From Pseudovirgaria hyperparasitica (lineage: Eukaryota > Ascomycota > Dothideomycetes > Acrospermales > Acrospermaceae): DNA of 64,000 nt. The position numbers and the translations under genes are program-made. The stretch spans positions 776,999 to 840,998 of the forward strand of contig NW_022985554.1 in NCBI RefSeq assembly GCF_010093815.1. The letters are read 5' to 3'. Each line of letters begins with the position of its first letter. Within the stretch, counting starts at the first letter, position 1. A model generated the notes under the pieces. It saw only the letters and a program-made list of their open reading frames with translations, was not told the DNA's origin and searched no databases. Positions 11,268-23,807 of the stretch are shown here, in pieces.

Positions 11268-12220
11268 CTATACATGAAGAGTCCTCTTTACAACATCTTC
11301 AAGGTTTTCATCCTTCAGTCCAAGAAGGTCCATGGCGAAGTCCTGCTTCTCTTCCCAGTTTGCATCGATGATGCCAACGACTCCGACCATGTTCTCAATG
11401 GCCTCACCATCATTTGGATTCTCCTCGAGTATGTGCTGGAGGTGCTTGATGTAGGTATCAGAGTCAATATTCTTCACGTCAAATTTCGCATCAACGACCT
11501 TCTCGGTTGCTTTCAAGACCTCGTTCTGGCTGACACAGAAGCTCTGCACATAGAGCATCCTATTCTTTGTTGCCGCCTCCTGGTGCAGTACCTGCACAGT
11601 CGCCTCAGCAACCCTGGCAAGAGTTGAAGCGCTTCCTCGAATATCACCTCCGTCGAATATCATTGCTTCGCGTTTACTGAGATCCACATGAAGCAGCCCA
11701 CTCTTCAGACCGTAATCAAAGAAGTGGCCACAGACAAGCGATGTCCATGAGAGCTTGTCCTCTTGCGACCTGAGATAATCGCGCACTTTGGTTTTGCCAA
11801 CATACAATGGAACAAGTTCCAATGCACGAGGACTCGAAGAGTCGCAAGAGCCAAAGTCTATGAAAAAAGTTAACCCTACCTACACATAGGTATATCTCAT
11901 GCATAGTGCTCTATACCTGCTGGTATGAAGGTGCGAACACCAGCAGCGATACAAGCGTCTGCAAGCTTAATCTGCATTTCAACCAGTGTACCACCAAAAG
12001 TGCACAAAAGAGCATCATGGCCATGAAGAGCATCAATCAGTTCTCCCATAGGCAAGTCATCGGAAACAGACAAAACGTTTGCGCCATTGGGATAGGTTGA
12101 CTTTGAGGATTTTCTGGAAATGACTGTAGTCTTAAAATTTGGCTCGGCTAGAAGAGCATTCAAAATCGATGGGCCAAGATGGCCATTCGCGCCTATGATG
12201 GCGATGTTTCGGCGTGACAT
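11268..12220 (-). CDS. NmrA-like / isoflavone-reductase-like NAD(P)-binding protein
   Basis: Two exons (12220-11917 and 11857-11268, 59-nt intron GTATAG...TCATAG) join to 297 residues. The N-terminus holds a Rossmann fold with the dinucleotide motif IAIIGANGHLG (GxxGxxG, residues 7-15). The phrase RTFIPADFGSC, restored by splicing, is characteristic of the NmrA/isoflavone-reductase family. Members are atypical short-chain dehydrogenases that reduce small aromatic molecules or act as redox sensors binding regulators. A catalytic lysine may be the one in YVGKTKVRDYL, where the family has K after the F/Y-x-x-K pattern. Its neighbours are regulators, and a link to the metabolic genes at 23.8-32.6 kb is possible but not shown. 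Confidence 0.85.
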
Positions 12221-13350
12221 GCTGTATTGACAACGAAATCGAAACTAGAGGCATTCCTTCGATAGGACAAAATTTGTTCTCAGTAGTTCTAGTGCACGTG
12301 ACTTCTGCCGAGTAGCTATTTTCTGCCACCATCGATTTTTACTGTTATAATCTCTCAACACGCTCATGTCTAACAATAAGTGACTTTAAAATCTATACAT
12401 ATATATATATATATATGGTATGAAGTTACTAAAAGCATCGAACCTTCTGCCGGTTTCAAGGAGGTTCGCTCTACGCTCTGGAACAGAAATGCAGAGTCTC
12501 AGACTGACGTGGGTACCTGGTATTGTCTGTGAAGCATCAGACGCATAATCACTCTCTTCCGCTTACGGGATCTCGGCCGCAACCTGATGCAGGCCAAGTG
12601 AGCTCGGTGGGGATCTTGAGACCAAACATCTGGCACCCGTATTGGGTGGTACGATCATTAACTATATTGTTGCATGATATTCACCAATACTCACTACTGA
12701 CCGGGTAGATACTGGAAATCAGAGTTTGTACCGAAAAAGAAAAAGCACAGAAGACGTAGCAATGGACCTGGGTAATTACCACTGTGCCTGCTCGACTCTA
12801 TAGACCTTAAATTAGGGCAAGAAACAGTAAGTCTACACCCAAACTCGAAACATAACAGTGAGTGGCCGGGTTTGGAAATTGAAACGTTATCCTGATTATC
12901 CATGGAGCATACATCGTCATGCTCTTGCGACAACCGGCCCCGAATTACCTAAAGTTGATAGCAGGTGGCTCGAGCGGTGAGTGTGCCAACAAGGGATTAG
13001 TTATAAGCCGCTATGTCCCGAACACCAGTTGGGCCGCTTGCAGACTAAAATTGTCCAAGCTCCACTTACGCCAACCGGTCCTTTAGGTGTCCACTCAGTG
13101 AGTCCAACCGTGGATCCTTAGACGACCACGAATAGAAATGCAGTTAACTTCGCCGACCGTTGTGGGTCGATCGCAAGGCAGCCTCGTAGCGCTATACCGC
13201 TTGTAGATTCACCAAACGCTAAAGACCATGCATATACCTACATGTATCTCGGGCGAACCCAAAACGTCACCACTGCCACATTTCCTATATTGCTTTGTTC
13301 TTTGGATCCTAATATCAAACATGATCGATATACAACGCCCTTTGTCAACT
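12221..13350. other. Intergenic region with an AT microsatellite
   Basis: Between the divergent NmrA-like and Myb-like genes. A pure (AT)n run covers about 12399-12416. Nothing else is recognisable. Confidence 0.45.
12399..12416. repeat. (AT)n microsatellite
   Basis: Nine uninterrupted AT dinucleotides upstream of the NmrA-like gene. This is a simple repeat and likely length-polymorphic. Confidence 0.85.
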
Positions 13351-14216
13351 ATGGATTCTACATTTACCACATACCACCCTTTCAGTAGTGATTTAGCCAT
13401 GGTCCTCAATGAGCCGTACATACCCGCTATTAGGTCAATGCATACCCCACTGTCTACGTCTCGACTGCTACCACCAATCGCTCCAAGACCGAATATACCA
13501 GGGAGCATTTTACCGCATGGAGAGACGATCGAAGACTCTCTACAACCAACAGATCGACATTACCAAATATATCTCACTAGCAGCAGAAGACGTAAGCTCG
13601 ACCTCACGGAGGAAGACAAATTTCTACTGAAATTACGAGAGGAGGAGCGCCTGCCATGGAAAGCTGTCGCTGCTAGGTTCAAATCAGACAAGGGCAAAGT
13701 GTATAGAGTCCCTGCACTGCAAATGCGCCTAAAGAGAATAAAAGAAAGAGTCAGGGGATCGGAGTGGCCGGAGAATGACCTTCGAGCATTGCGAATGTCT
13801 CACGATCACTGGGCACAGAATAGATTTGAGATTATTGCGAATAAGGTGGGTTTCGAATATGTTCCAGTATTTCTATGACGGCCTCTAACAGACTCTAGAT
13901 GACTGACTTTGGTGTCACCCAGAGGTGGAGTGCACATCAGTGCGCTCGCAAATGGCAAGAGGCCGAGTACGACTCTCCACCTCAGTCGTATTGTGTCGCG
14001 CATGAGGATTCGCCCAAAGAGTACGCACTCAGCGAAGAGCCCGAACGAGTTATGTATGATTACGACCATGAGGCTATCGAGAGACTATCTCACACTCCTT
14101 CGGCAAGTCAGGAAGAGCAGTGGGACTATGTGAGCTCGTGGAAAAGCATACATCCAACAGATATATCCATACCGTCAGCACCACTATACGCACATGAGAC
14201 TTACGCAGGCGTATGA
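13351..14216 (+). CDS. Myb/SANT-like DNA-binding protein
   Basis: Two exons (13351-13845 and 13899-14216, 53-nt intron GTGGGT...CTCTAG with a CTAAC branch) join to 270 residues. The centre carries two Myb/SANT-like helical units. The first is around LTEEDKFLLKLREEERLPW with AVAARF. The second spans the splice junction (SEWPENDLRALRMSHDHW, then FEIIANK, then WSAHQCARKWQE). Spaced tryptophans and the R/K-rich third helix fit DNA binding. Proteins of this layout are common in Pleosporales and uncharacterised. The ATG at 13351 is preferred, but in-frame ATGs at 13321 and 13228 exist. The C-terminal quarter is acidic and probably disordered. Confidence 0.65.
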
Positions 14217-15529
14217 GTGCATGATTCTTCGATATACCATTCGCAGTTCGGGCGCAGTCTTACCATCCACATTAACGATGATCAAACCAAAGGAATCTTT
14301 CATCTACCATGTACATAAATTATCATACTCTTTCACATTGGACCTAAATGAAGCCGATATCAAATCCAAGACTTCTACTCATTCGTCTTCTGAACAATCA
14401 CTCAGTGTACCAAGTCAATACAAGGGTAGGCCTGCTTGCTGTGAAACGAGACGAGTACATGGTCCGACTTGTTCCCCTCAGAGGATTCCGCGTCCTCAGC
14501 TTGGGGCTCATGCATGAATACCAAAGGACTCCCAACTCATGCACGACTATACATATCATTCTGCAACGTCGGCCTAAGTAAGCCTGTCGGTCTGAGATAT
14601 ATTTGTGAACTGTGTTGTATGTATACCGCCTCTTTGGAAGGAAAGAACCCGGTTCGGCCAAATGCAAGTTAGCTTTACGAGCATAATGAGGTGGAACGCA
14701 GGTGTCCGTAACTAGATTACGGCCCACCTAGAATCCTTCGCCAAGTCTGCCCTCAAGCCTACGCATGGAGGTGCCGTACTATGGTAAGACTCTAGAGCCA
14801 GGCAGAGAGGGGATGGCTATAACTAGCCATATATGGCATACGGAGTGTATATCCGCGACCGGAACAATGTGACAATAGGAGAAGCACTTATTGAGAGTGG
14901 CCGGTGTCACTATAGCATGGAAGCGATATACTAATTTCTGCGGCTGCTCTGCGAAAGATGGTACAAAGACCGTTTCTTAGAAGGCGATCGAAACGGTTCA
15001 ACAACAGATCCAGCATCCGCCTCAGTCCAGCGATTACAGGTGTACACTATTAATCAGACTATAGGCCGAGTTGGCCCAGGACGCACGACTACGTAAAGGA
15101 AGGGAACCCCGCCCTGCAAAGGCAGACCGGCCGAAGGTCCTATCAATAGGACATTCTACAGGCAACATGGGGATGGGTGAGGCGGTAAGTAAGGAGTGTC
15201 AAGCATCAAAAGCCTCCCCTGCAACACTTGCTGACACGCCCGGCTTGCCTTCAGCTCGGGAGACCGGGATGCTCGCCCGAATAAAGCTAAAGCTGTAGGC
15301 CCCAACGGCCGACTGGACTTCGACCTTTTCGCACACCATGAATCCTGCAATCTATGCCCTATACCCTTACCTTACGCCGACAGCTGCATAGCACCGATTG
15401 TGCAAGCGCAACCTGTGGGAACTGCATCGTCTATCGTCTGTCGTATAGCGCCCTAGGCACAAGCCCACCACTATCTTGCCGTCACGACCCCACAAGGTTA
15501 AGACTTCGGGGCGCAGTCCGGGTCCTGCC
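14217..15529. other. Intergenic region, no gene seen
   Basis: Upstream region of the Zn2Cys6 factor. Several short open frames overlap on both strands, none with a family feature or a good exon structure. Confidence 0.4.
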
Positions 15530-17246
15530 ATGGCGGGAGTTCCGTCAGGTCGAGCGTGTGAGGCTTGCCGCAAGCAGCGCCGCAAAGTGAGACTCACGAG
15601 CCTGCCTATCTAGACAGTGTCAATTTTCAGGCCTGACATACGTTCAGTGCGATCAGCAACAGCCGTCGTGCTCACGATGCAAACGATTGAAAATAACATG
15701 TGTAGGTGCTGGGGTGAGACGATATCTCTTCAAATCCTACGATGCCTCGAATGAGGCTTGTAAAGCATCGAAACAAGAACACACATCACCAGAACGTCGA
15801 GACAGGTTGCGTATTGCCCCATCGCCAGGAAATCACAGATCAATGGTTGTGGCAGCCTTCGTTCGCGGTCTTCAAGTTGTCGACCTAAGATTTGATCTTT
15901 CCTGGGCACATGGCCCATTCTTGCATGATGTGCCGAAACGCTTGGGACAGAGTAGAGTCCTTGACACAGCAGCTATGGCCCTCATCGCCAACTTTTCGAA
16001 CTCCTCTCCTATTCAGGCGAAACAATGCCCGCGAGCAACGTACATATTCGACCGAGCCGTCAAAGCTCTTCGCTTGGGTCTGAGCAACCAAAGAGAGGCT
16101 CGATCTATAAACACTCTTTGCGCTATCTATCTACTCTGTATAGTCCAGGTGTGTAAACCACTCTCCAGTTTTTAGCATGAGGTTGCAAAACGAGACTGAG
16201 CGTCAGTAGAACTGGATCGGTCTTTCCGATGAAGCGGGTTTCCAAGGTCATGGAGAAGGTGTAGCGCAGATTCTGAACTCTGGCATCGACTATAACCCCA
16301 TGGATGATTTTGAACGAAACATCATTGCAACACTATGCAGCGCAGTGGTAAGTTCCCTCTTCATTTGAAGTATTGTCTTGCATACACTGAATGTTGCCTC
16401 TGTTGGTAGATCCTGGAGAGGTTCAGGAACCCTAAGATTCGGATTGTGACATCAAGTCACCCCTGGATTTCCTGGAATAAGTCTATTGGCCTTCAATGTT
16501 GTCAAGATGACTCTTCCCCTCCGGCAGTATCCGAAGACGAGAGACATGGTACACCTCAAGAGTTGCTTCGTCTTCTCACGAAGGCTCCCGACTTCTTTTG
16601 GGCGGATGGACTACGAAAAGATGCGCGAACATTCTATGAAGACATCCTTTTGGTTATCAAGAAGTTTCGTCAATGCATCGACGAAAACATACCAGTTCCA
16701 CCGTTACGATCAGATGGGAAAGAGACAAAATTCTTTAAGATAGAGGAGCTGTCTGATGCGGCAAGAATTGAATGCCATAACAAAAGGCGATACAGCTTCG
16801 CTCTAGGCTTGGGATTGATGTTTAATGCTTATCTACGAACCAACAAGATGCAGGACACCACACTCACAGCCCAAGCGAGATACTTCACAATGGAGCTGCT
16901 TAACATCGCTGAACGAGCCGCCCAGTACCGGCCATTAGGAGCTGGATATATGATAACCCACTTGCTAGCTGCATGGACAGTGGAGACAGACTACGTTCTC
17001 AAGCTTGACATCGAAAGGATTCTAGCACTATATCGAGTCAATCTTGCGCAACGTCATTTCAGGAATGTTAGCCTCGAGGTCGAACAAGATTCATGGACGA
17101 GGCTACGTAGCCTGTCCTCCGCGGACGCTATGTTCACACCCCTGGGCGTGGACATCCTAACGTTCGGCCGACCTCCTGGTGGCACTAAAACGGTGGCATT
17201 GCTAAATCGCTTTTCCCCTCTACCTGCTATGATCGCCTCCGTGTAA
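15530..17246 (+). CDS. Fungal Zn2Cys6 transcription factor
   Basis: Four exons (15530-15586, 15648-16148, 16210-16347, 16410-17246) join to 510 residues. An intron splits the zinc cluster. Joining gives RACEACRKQRRKCDQQQPSC and then SRCKRLKITC, so Cys10, 13, 20, 27, 30 and 37 follow C-x2-C-x6-C-x6-C-x2-C-x6-C, the GAL4-type binuclear cluster. The middle region (LCAIYLLCIVQ, NWIGLSDEAG) resembles the fungal-specific regulatory domain. The long C-terminus has no separate motif. The start ATG lies nine codons before the first Cys, which is usual. It is a sequence-specific nuclear regulator with unknown targets. It lies about 6.6 kb from the hydroxylase/methyltransferase/transporter group and could regulate it (inference). 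Confidence 0.88.
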
Positions 17247-20200
17247 CAGTTCCATTATAATTCCATGCTAGTTGGAGAGCATGGATATTAACTGCAGACG
17301 ATTGGCTTGAATCTGTTATCGTGCAGGATCCTCAGCCAAAATTTACGACACAGTGTAGGTGTTTATGCATCTTGGTCCGTCTGCGTCAACCACAATTCTA
17401 ATACTGTCGTGTGAAAAATCTATGACCACATGGCGATATTGGCTGTCAACCATGGTTCAACGGCTCCTGCGAGGCAGACACGAGAGTCTGCTCATTGGAA
17501 CGTGTGGACTTCCCCAATTGGCTAGATCGCAGACGTTCTCAAGTATAAGACCAAGATGGACACGGCAGGATTCACTGTGGAGGCGCTATAGTCATCACTA
17601 AAAGGGACAGATGGATGGTACTTGAATGATCACATTAACTCTCGGACCTAGCTTACTTGTCTTGACCCTTAAAAAATTTGTTCAAATAGTATCTTGGTGA
17701 AAAAAAGGATAGGCATAGTGACGAGAGCTTTGAAGACCCGGGCCTACATAATGTCCTCTAGGGCCAAAAGCACAGGTGACTCTAGTTAACTGAACTACGT
17801 AAGTACATTTTGAACTAAAGTGTACAATCATTCGCCCTAGAGTAAATAAGTCTTACTCGTGGGGGCGAACTTTCGCCTATGATAGGCATAAAGGACTCTA
17901 TCCGGCCCTATTAAACGAACCGTCCACTCCGCGCGTTCAAGCAGTACCGACACAGCGGCTTTGGCCTGACGCACTAACCTCAATAGACAGAAACCTACGA
18001 GCTCTTCGCTGTTCGGGAGTGACCGCCCCTAGTATTAATACGGGAGTTTCGTCGGGACACGCATGCGTTCCATATCTAAATAGCAGCAACTGCGTAGCAA
18101 ACGCATGCGCTACAGAATGAGCAGAGGCATTGGCGCGGCCGACACGCGATACCCTCGCCTCGAGCTCCAGTCTCACCACCATCAATGGTCTACAATATTT
18201 GTCAATGGTGCACCGGAAATCCCGATGATTGCTCAAAAGACCTCATGCGTTGAAGGCTCGTATATACTGGTTGGGTTAGATACATTAAGTATCTGCATTC
18301 ATAAGAGCATCCGTCGCGTGCGGTAGGATCTTTAGAAACAGCATGGCGGGACGCATCCGAGGCCGAATCACAACAGTTGATAGCATCAATAAGCTATGCC
18401 AAGGAGATTTAAGCCTTGCACTGCGTTGGCCCTATACGTCGTTCGTCACGGCCCCAAGTTTGGGTTCACTATACCTACGAAGCAGGCGGAGGGATGATGC
18501 AAACAGCCGCCGCCAGGGTTCTGTTAGCTGTAACACTGATTCTCACATCAATGTAATGATCACTATTATATCTAGGGGTGTTGTGGAAGTGACTTGTAAG
18601 CGCTCGGGGCCGACGCGGTTTGATTCTAGAGAATGTGCGCACCCAAAGGTGCAGGCTGAGGCTACCTGCTACCCTAGCCAGCCTGCTTGGAGGTCATGAG
18701 GCAGCCTTTGAGATGGCAAGACCCGAAATGGTGTTTGGGCCTGCAAAACTTCGATGGTGGCAGTGGCCATGAAGGAGGCATGTCAACTTTTGATCATTTG
18801 CTCGGATTATTATACCATTGACGTACCTCTAATCTCGTTTGGCACTCAAATTCAGGCTCGGCTCATCTTTTGTTCAACATTTTTGGCCGGAAAGATAGTT
18901 GCTCAAAGATGAGAGAGAAGTTTCAGTACCACAAGTACATTTACAAGAGGCAGGCGTGTATTGAGCCCGCAGAATTAAGAGTCTCAACATGCCATGGATA
19001 CATGGATTTCTGGAAGAACCAACATGCAAAAGGTCGAGTAGGTAAAATGAATGATTTCAACTTGAAACCATTCGGACCCTGGCAACAGCCTCAACACTCA
19101 TTCACTAAAATTGACACAAACTATGGTCCTGAGACATCGCAGCTCTGGGACGACCAGGAGACCAAGAGTCGCCAACCCTACGCAAGGAATCAAGCGCTTT
19201 GACTCCAAAGCTCAAGCGTAATGAGTACAACGGTACACTTGATGGACTGCAAACAGCATCAAAGCCATAGCTGAGACATTGACAGTGCGTCCATTAGCCC
19301 AATCAAATACTCATCGAGCGCCTTATAGGCACGGTTCAACAGTTCAGCCGTTCGGCAGGCGTGCAGGGCCATAAACCCTATGCAAGTGCCCACAACCATC
19401 CCACGTACGACCGATCGGGATCTTGCAAGACGAATTTCCTAATTAGGCGATTTGGCAAACGACAGCTCTCTGGCGCCAGTGTGGCTTCCCCTACGACCCT
19501 CCCAGTCTGCAACTTGATGACATATGCACGCTTCATGTCCCATACATTTCGCGAGGCTCGGGCCGCTGATGGGGTGTTTTCATCCGAGGGCGCTATAGTC
19601 CGAACTTGTGTGCCGTTACGCACGTTAGAAAGGCTGGGGCAAGATCCGTGGCGTTGACGTGAGATCGACTTTCTGCAGATAAGAAGTAGCGAAGGTACAG
19701 CCCTACCACGCTTCTGAGGCTCCTTTGAAACAGAGCGTAATATTCCCCACAGGTGCAAACGGTTCCCAAGGTTCAAGAATCTTATAGCTGGAAGATAGGC
19801 TGTCAATCTTGTGGGATCACGACGATCATATGACAGCACCGTTCTTGCTCCGGGATATAGGATGATAGACAGGCAAAGGAATACATCCATCAGTTTCGCT
19901 GTGGCGCGTGTGCTCTCCCGCCTCCCGCCTCCTGTCCTCCCACCTACATCTAAATACGTTCTACAAGATCCATCACCCTCGAAAGGTAAATTCAGACCAT
20001 CAAATTACCATGGCCCGGGCATAACTTCACAGACTGCTAAGAGTAGGCGCATTAGCACGCGCGAACTCCAACGGTGCTCCCGCATTAACGCAGGTTCGTT
20101 CGGCGTCTGTAACAAACACAACAGCCTGACCCATCTTTCGCCAAACAACCATCTTGGGACTAGCGTACATGACGTACATGATGTGTTGGATTCTCCAGTT

Positions 20201-20579
20201 GTAGCGCATTTGATTCGTTGTGTCTGGAGTGGAATGATGGATCTCAATTGTATATTAGTATATCGAAGACAAAGGCGCAGGGAGACATGTTGCATAGGAG
20301 ATGGTATAATATAAGATTGATGACCCATATCAGTGACGTTTTTGCCTTTCTCAGAAATCATGGCGCAGCGACTGTGTTGGGTAAGATCGACGACAAAGAA
20401 TTGTGGCAACAATGCAGCCTACCAATTCCTCCGCCGGGTCGCCAATATGAACATGACCACCATTCTACCTATGTGGTAGATTGGAGTCGAACAAAAGCTT
20501 TGCATTACATATAGTCATAAACAATCTTTGGCTACGATCACGACGGTATTTGACCGAGAATTTAAGTGAACCACGTAAC
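17247..20579. other. 3.3-kb gene-poor region
   Basis: No convincing gene on either strand. The longest frames (for example 18343-18699, 18870-19202 and 19378-19890) have no family features and no workable exon joins. It could hold decayed sequence, but I could not assign any. Confidence 0.4.
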
Positions 20580-23496
20580 TCACTTCCCATCAAGGACCAC
20601 ATGACCAGGGCTCGGTGGCACTGGACCTTTGCAAAACTGTTAGTCATTGTCAGTCGGACGTTAGTTTTTGGCTCACCCGTCTCCCACACGATCGGTTCAC
20701 TGCCCAGTTCAAAATGAATTTCACCTCCCTCTGTCATGATACCCAAATCCTCGTGTTCGAACCAATTTTTGTCCCATATCTGTCCATTGATACTCACGCT
20801 CTGGACATAAAAACCTTTGCGACTATTTGCATCATCTAAATTCGAAGCTGTGATCCGCAAATTCTTGTCGTGGTTGATTGTTATATTAATGTCGTCAAAC
20901 CAAGGGCTTTCGATCAAGTATACTGGGGTTGTCACGATGGGGTACAAACCGAGCATTTGCCATAGTAGCCAGCAGTTCAGAGCCCCAGCGTCAGAATTTC
21001 CAGGGATGCCGTTAGTGGCGTTGAAGAAAAATTCGTAGCCGAGACTTCGGGACCGCTGAACGGACTTGTGCTGCTTGTTGATGTAGTTGTACAAATACGG
21101 AGTCGCGAAGTCAGGCTCGTTGCTATCATGTAATCAGTCGGAAAGTTATTACGAGGTGCACCAAGAGAGGCTCACGCAATGTTCATCAGAGTGGTGATGC
21201 CTAATCCGTTGACTCCTAGATCAGCACTGGTAGTGTTGGCTTGGAAGATGTAGTCTAATCGGGATTCAAAGAGAGTTTGACCACCCATGAAGCCAATCAA
21301 TGTTTCCATATCGTGTGGAACGACGAACGAATACTCTATCTCAGTCAAGGAGATACTAGAAGTGATTTTTCAGACTCGAGACTCACCAAAAGGCGTGCCT
21401 TCATAACAATAATCTGCCCAATTGCAGTCCCCACACTGATCAAGATCGTAATTGGAATCAAAGGTACCGTTCGCAAACCTTGGTGCCATGAAACCTGTAA
21501 AGTTACGGCTCTGTGCATCGTGGCTCCAACTTAGTTGCCATCCAGCACCTCTGTTGAGGTACTTTTCTTGCTCAGCCACCATTTCGCCTGAGGCAATCTG
21601 GCTGACTGCAAAGTCGTTGAGAGCATATTCCACAGTCTTAGAGATACACCGAGTGTTACGGTCAGCAGTGACATATCCGAGCGGAATCCAGTCGTCTAGA
21701 GCTCCTCGGCCTTCTTTCAAGGTACCTTGAGAGTCCACTGGGTTGTTGTCGTAGAATGGGTAGACTTCAGCATTAGTCCGGACTGCCATGTATCCGTCGG
21801 TCCAGTTGATGGCCCCACGGAGGCCTTTGACGTAGGCATCGGCAAGTACATTATCGGCATTTGAACCGCCCTGTACTAGACCGTTGTAATTGCCAGACCT
21901 TCCATCTGGCAGGAAGCCTTCGAATCTATCTGATTAGCCAAAATATCGGCATGAGCGTGCAGCATTTACCTCCACATGTCGATTACGGCTCTGATTAGGC
22001 TCTCGTAGTACCTCGGTTGTATAAGATGATAAAGACTAGCTTGGTTACGAAAAAGATCCCCTTACTGGGTTAGCAAGGACCCATAAAGTACTCATTTAAC
22101 ACTTACACATTGTATAGATGTCGTCCCAGTAAGGCTCTGCAGACTCCCAGAGAGGATTTTCTCCAACGCGCTCTGAAGGTATCAGGTGCATAAAATAGAG
22201 GGACGAATAAAGCAATGCAACACGAGTCATGTTGGCTCCCTCATTGATAGCAACTTTGATCTTACTGAAGACATCTCTATTCCACTCTTCACGGGCTGAT
22301 ACAACAATATTCTGTAGATCCCAAGAAGGTATCTCTTGAGTTTTGTAGTTGCAAGCTTTGTCGATAGACATGAAAGATACTCCGACACGGGATTTAATTC
22401 GTGAAATTCCGGTCGTATTCCATGAAAACAGGGCACCAATGCGATCTCCAAGTGGTCCAGACCGGGCGACTTCTTGACCGAATGTAGGTTCAGGAATACT
22501 CGCATCCGCCGCCTGGAAACTGCGAAAGTAGCGACTGCTTGGGATCGTGTTGCGTCCAGAGAACGTTCTGGCCTGAGAAGGGGCTTGATCGAACTCGCCA
22601 CAAAAATATATGGTGACTGGAGCGCCGATATTCCAGCCACCTGCGATGCTTGTCCACCCGGTATATACAAGGCCACCTGGTTGTATTTCTATTTCTCCTC
22701 CAACGTACAGCTGAGCATCCCAAGCTCTATTTATACTTGGTAGAAACTGCTACCTGTTAGCTCTGAACAGCTAGTGTATGAGTGGTACACTGTACATGGG
22801 AAGCGTCTACGAGAATATGCTTTTCATCTGAAGGATATAGGTAGCTCATGATTCCAGCATGACGACTTGCTGATAGTTCGATAGTAACATTATTCTGAAG
22901 TTTGGTCTTGAAGTAGCCCACGCGAGCCATCTCTTCGGAATAGATCCTCTCCTGCATGTACGTATTGTTGTCCAGAATGTTGACTGGCGATGACACAGAT
23001 ACCAAGGGCATCTGTGATGGATATCCATATCTACAAGTGTCAGTGTCCAAGAGCACTCTACTCGATGCGTTAATCTGACTTTGGCCCACCACCAGTACCT
23101 TAGCTTTCTATCAGTCTTTTTGCCATCGTATCTGGAAACATGTGACTACCTGACTCATGTAGCATAGAAATACCGGTAACCCTTCCTCGAGGGGTGTAGC
23201 CTCCATTTATGGTGGTCATGTTCAATGGCGTTTCAAGAGTATCGATGCCTAATTTGACCATACCAAATGGCATAGCGGCGCCGACAAAGATATCGCCTCC
23301 TCCATCTGGCAATATATCAGTGATCATACACCGCATACTAATTCCGTGGAACTCAACAGGCGAGCCCTGAGATGGCACCCTCTGAACCAATCAAAGGATT
23401 GACGAATTGTGAATAATCCATGTAATCTTCTGGTGCTTGAAGTCCACCAACAAGCTTCAGGGCTACAAGCACAATCGCTCGCGCTTTGACCCCCAT
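20580..23496 (-). CDS. GH92 alpha-mannosidase, secreted
   Basis: Glycoside hydrolase family 92: Ca-dependent exo-alpha-mannosidases acting on mannoglycans and N-glycans. Ten exons join in frame to 816 residues: 23496-23379, 23305-23150, 23098-23080, 23030-22796, 22746-22107, 22060-21970, 21925-21387, 21335-21176, 21122-20677 and 20626-20580. Residues 1-21 are a signal peptide (MGVKARAIVLVALKLVGGLQA). Family landmarks are VNPLIGSE, DGGGDIFVGAAMPFGMVKLG, HESGTGGGPKYGYPSQMPL, YTGWTSIAGGW, GFLPDGRSGNYNGLVQGGSN, the C-terminal block GIPGNSDAGALNCWLLWQML with its conserved acidic residue, and LGSEPIVWETGPVPPSPGH at the end. Introns are 44-73 nt, and exon 3 is only 19 nt. The first intron uses a GTGCCA donor, the weakest junction in the model. 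An ATG 23 codons upstream is also in frame. Confidence 0.92.
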
Positions 23497-23807
23497 GGCA
23501 ATGTTCCGGATGTAGGCTTTCGTTTTAGTGTTCCGTTGTAGCAATATATACACAATACCTTTCATGCGGCAAGAAACGGAAGCTTTCTCCTGGCGTATGG
23601 ATCAAGACCCCGCATTGCTCGTCTAGTGCACATGACGTCGGCTGGCATTTAGCAGTTTCTGTAAATCTAGGTAACAAGATCGGTATTTGACGATAACGAA
23701 GTGATCCGGGCGCGCCAATGATATGCGAAATGTCAGTAGAGATTCAGGAGCGTTTACTAAGGAATAACATAGGTAAGATAATTATAGCCTGAGGCATCAA
23801 ATTCTTC
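23497..23807. other. Short intergenic region
   Basis: 311 bp holding the GH92 promoter and the 3' end region of the FAD monooxygenase gene. No separate feature seen. Confidence 0.5.

Noticed and set aside
17280-17640. A plus-strand stretch that reads like a degraded protein end (phrases such as YDHMAILAVNHG)
   Set aside because: It has stops and I could not name a family or find exon joins; not enough to call even a pseudogene.
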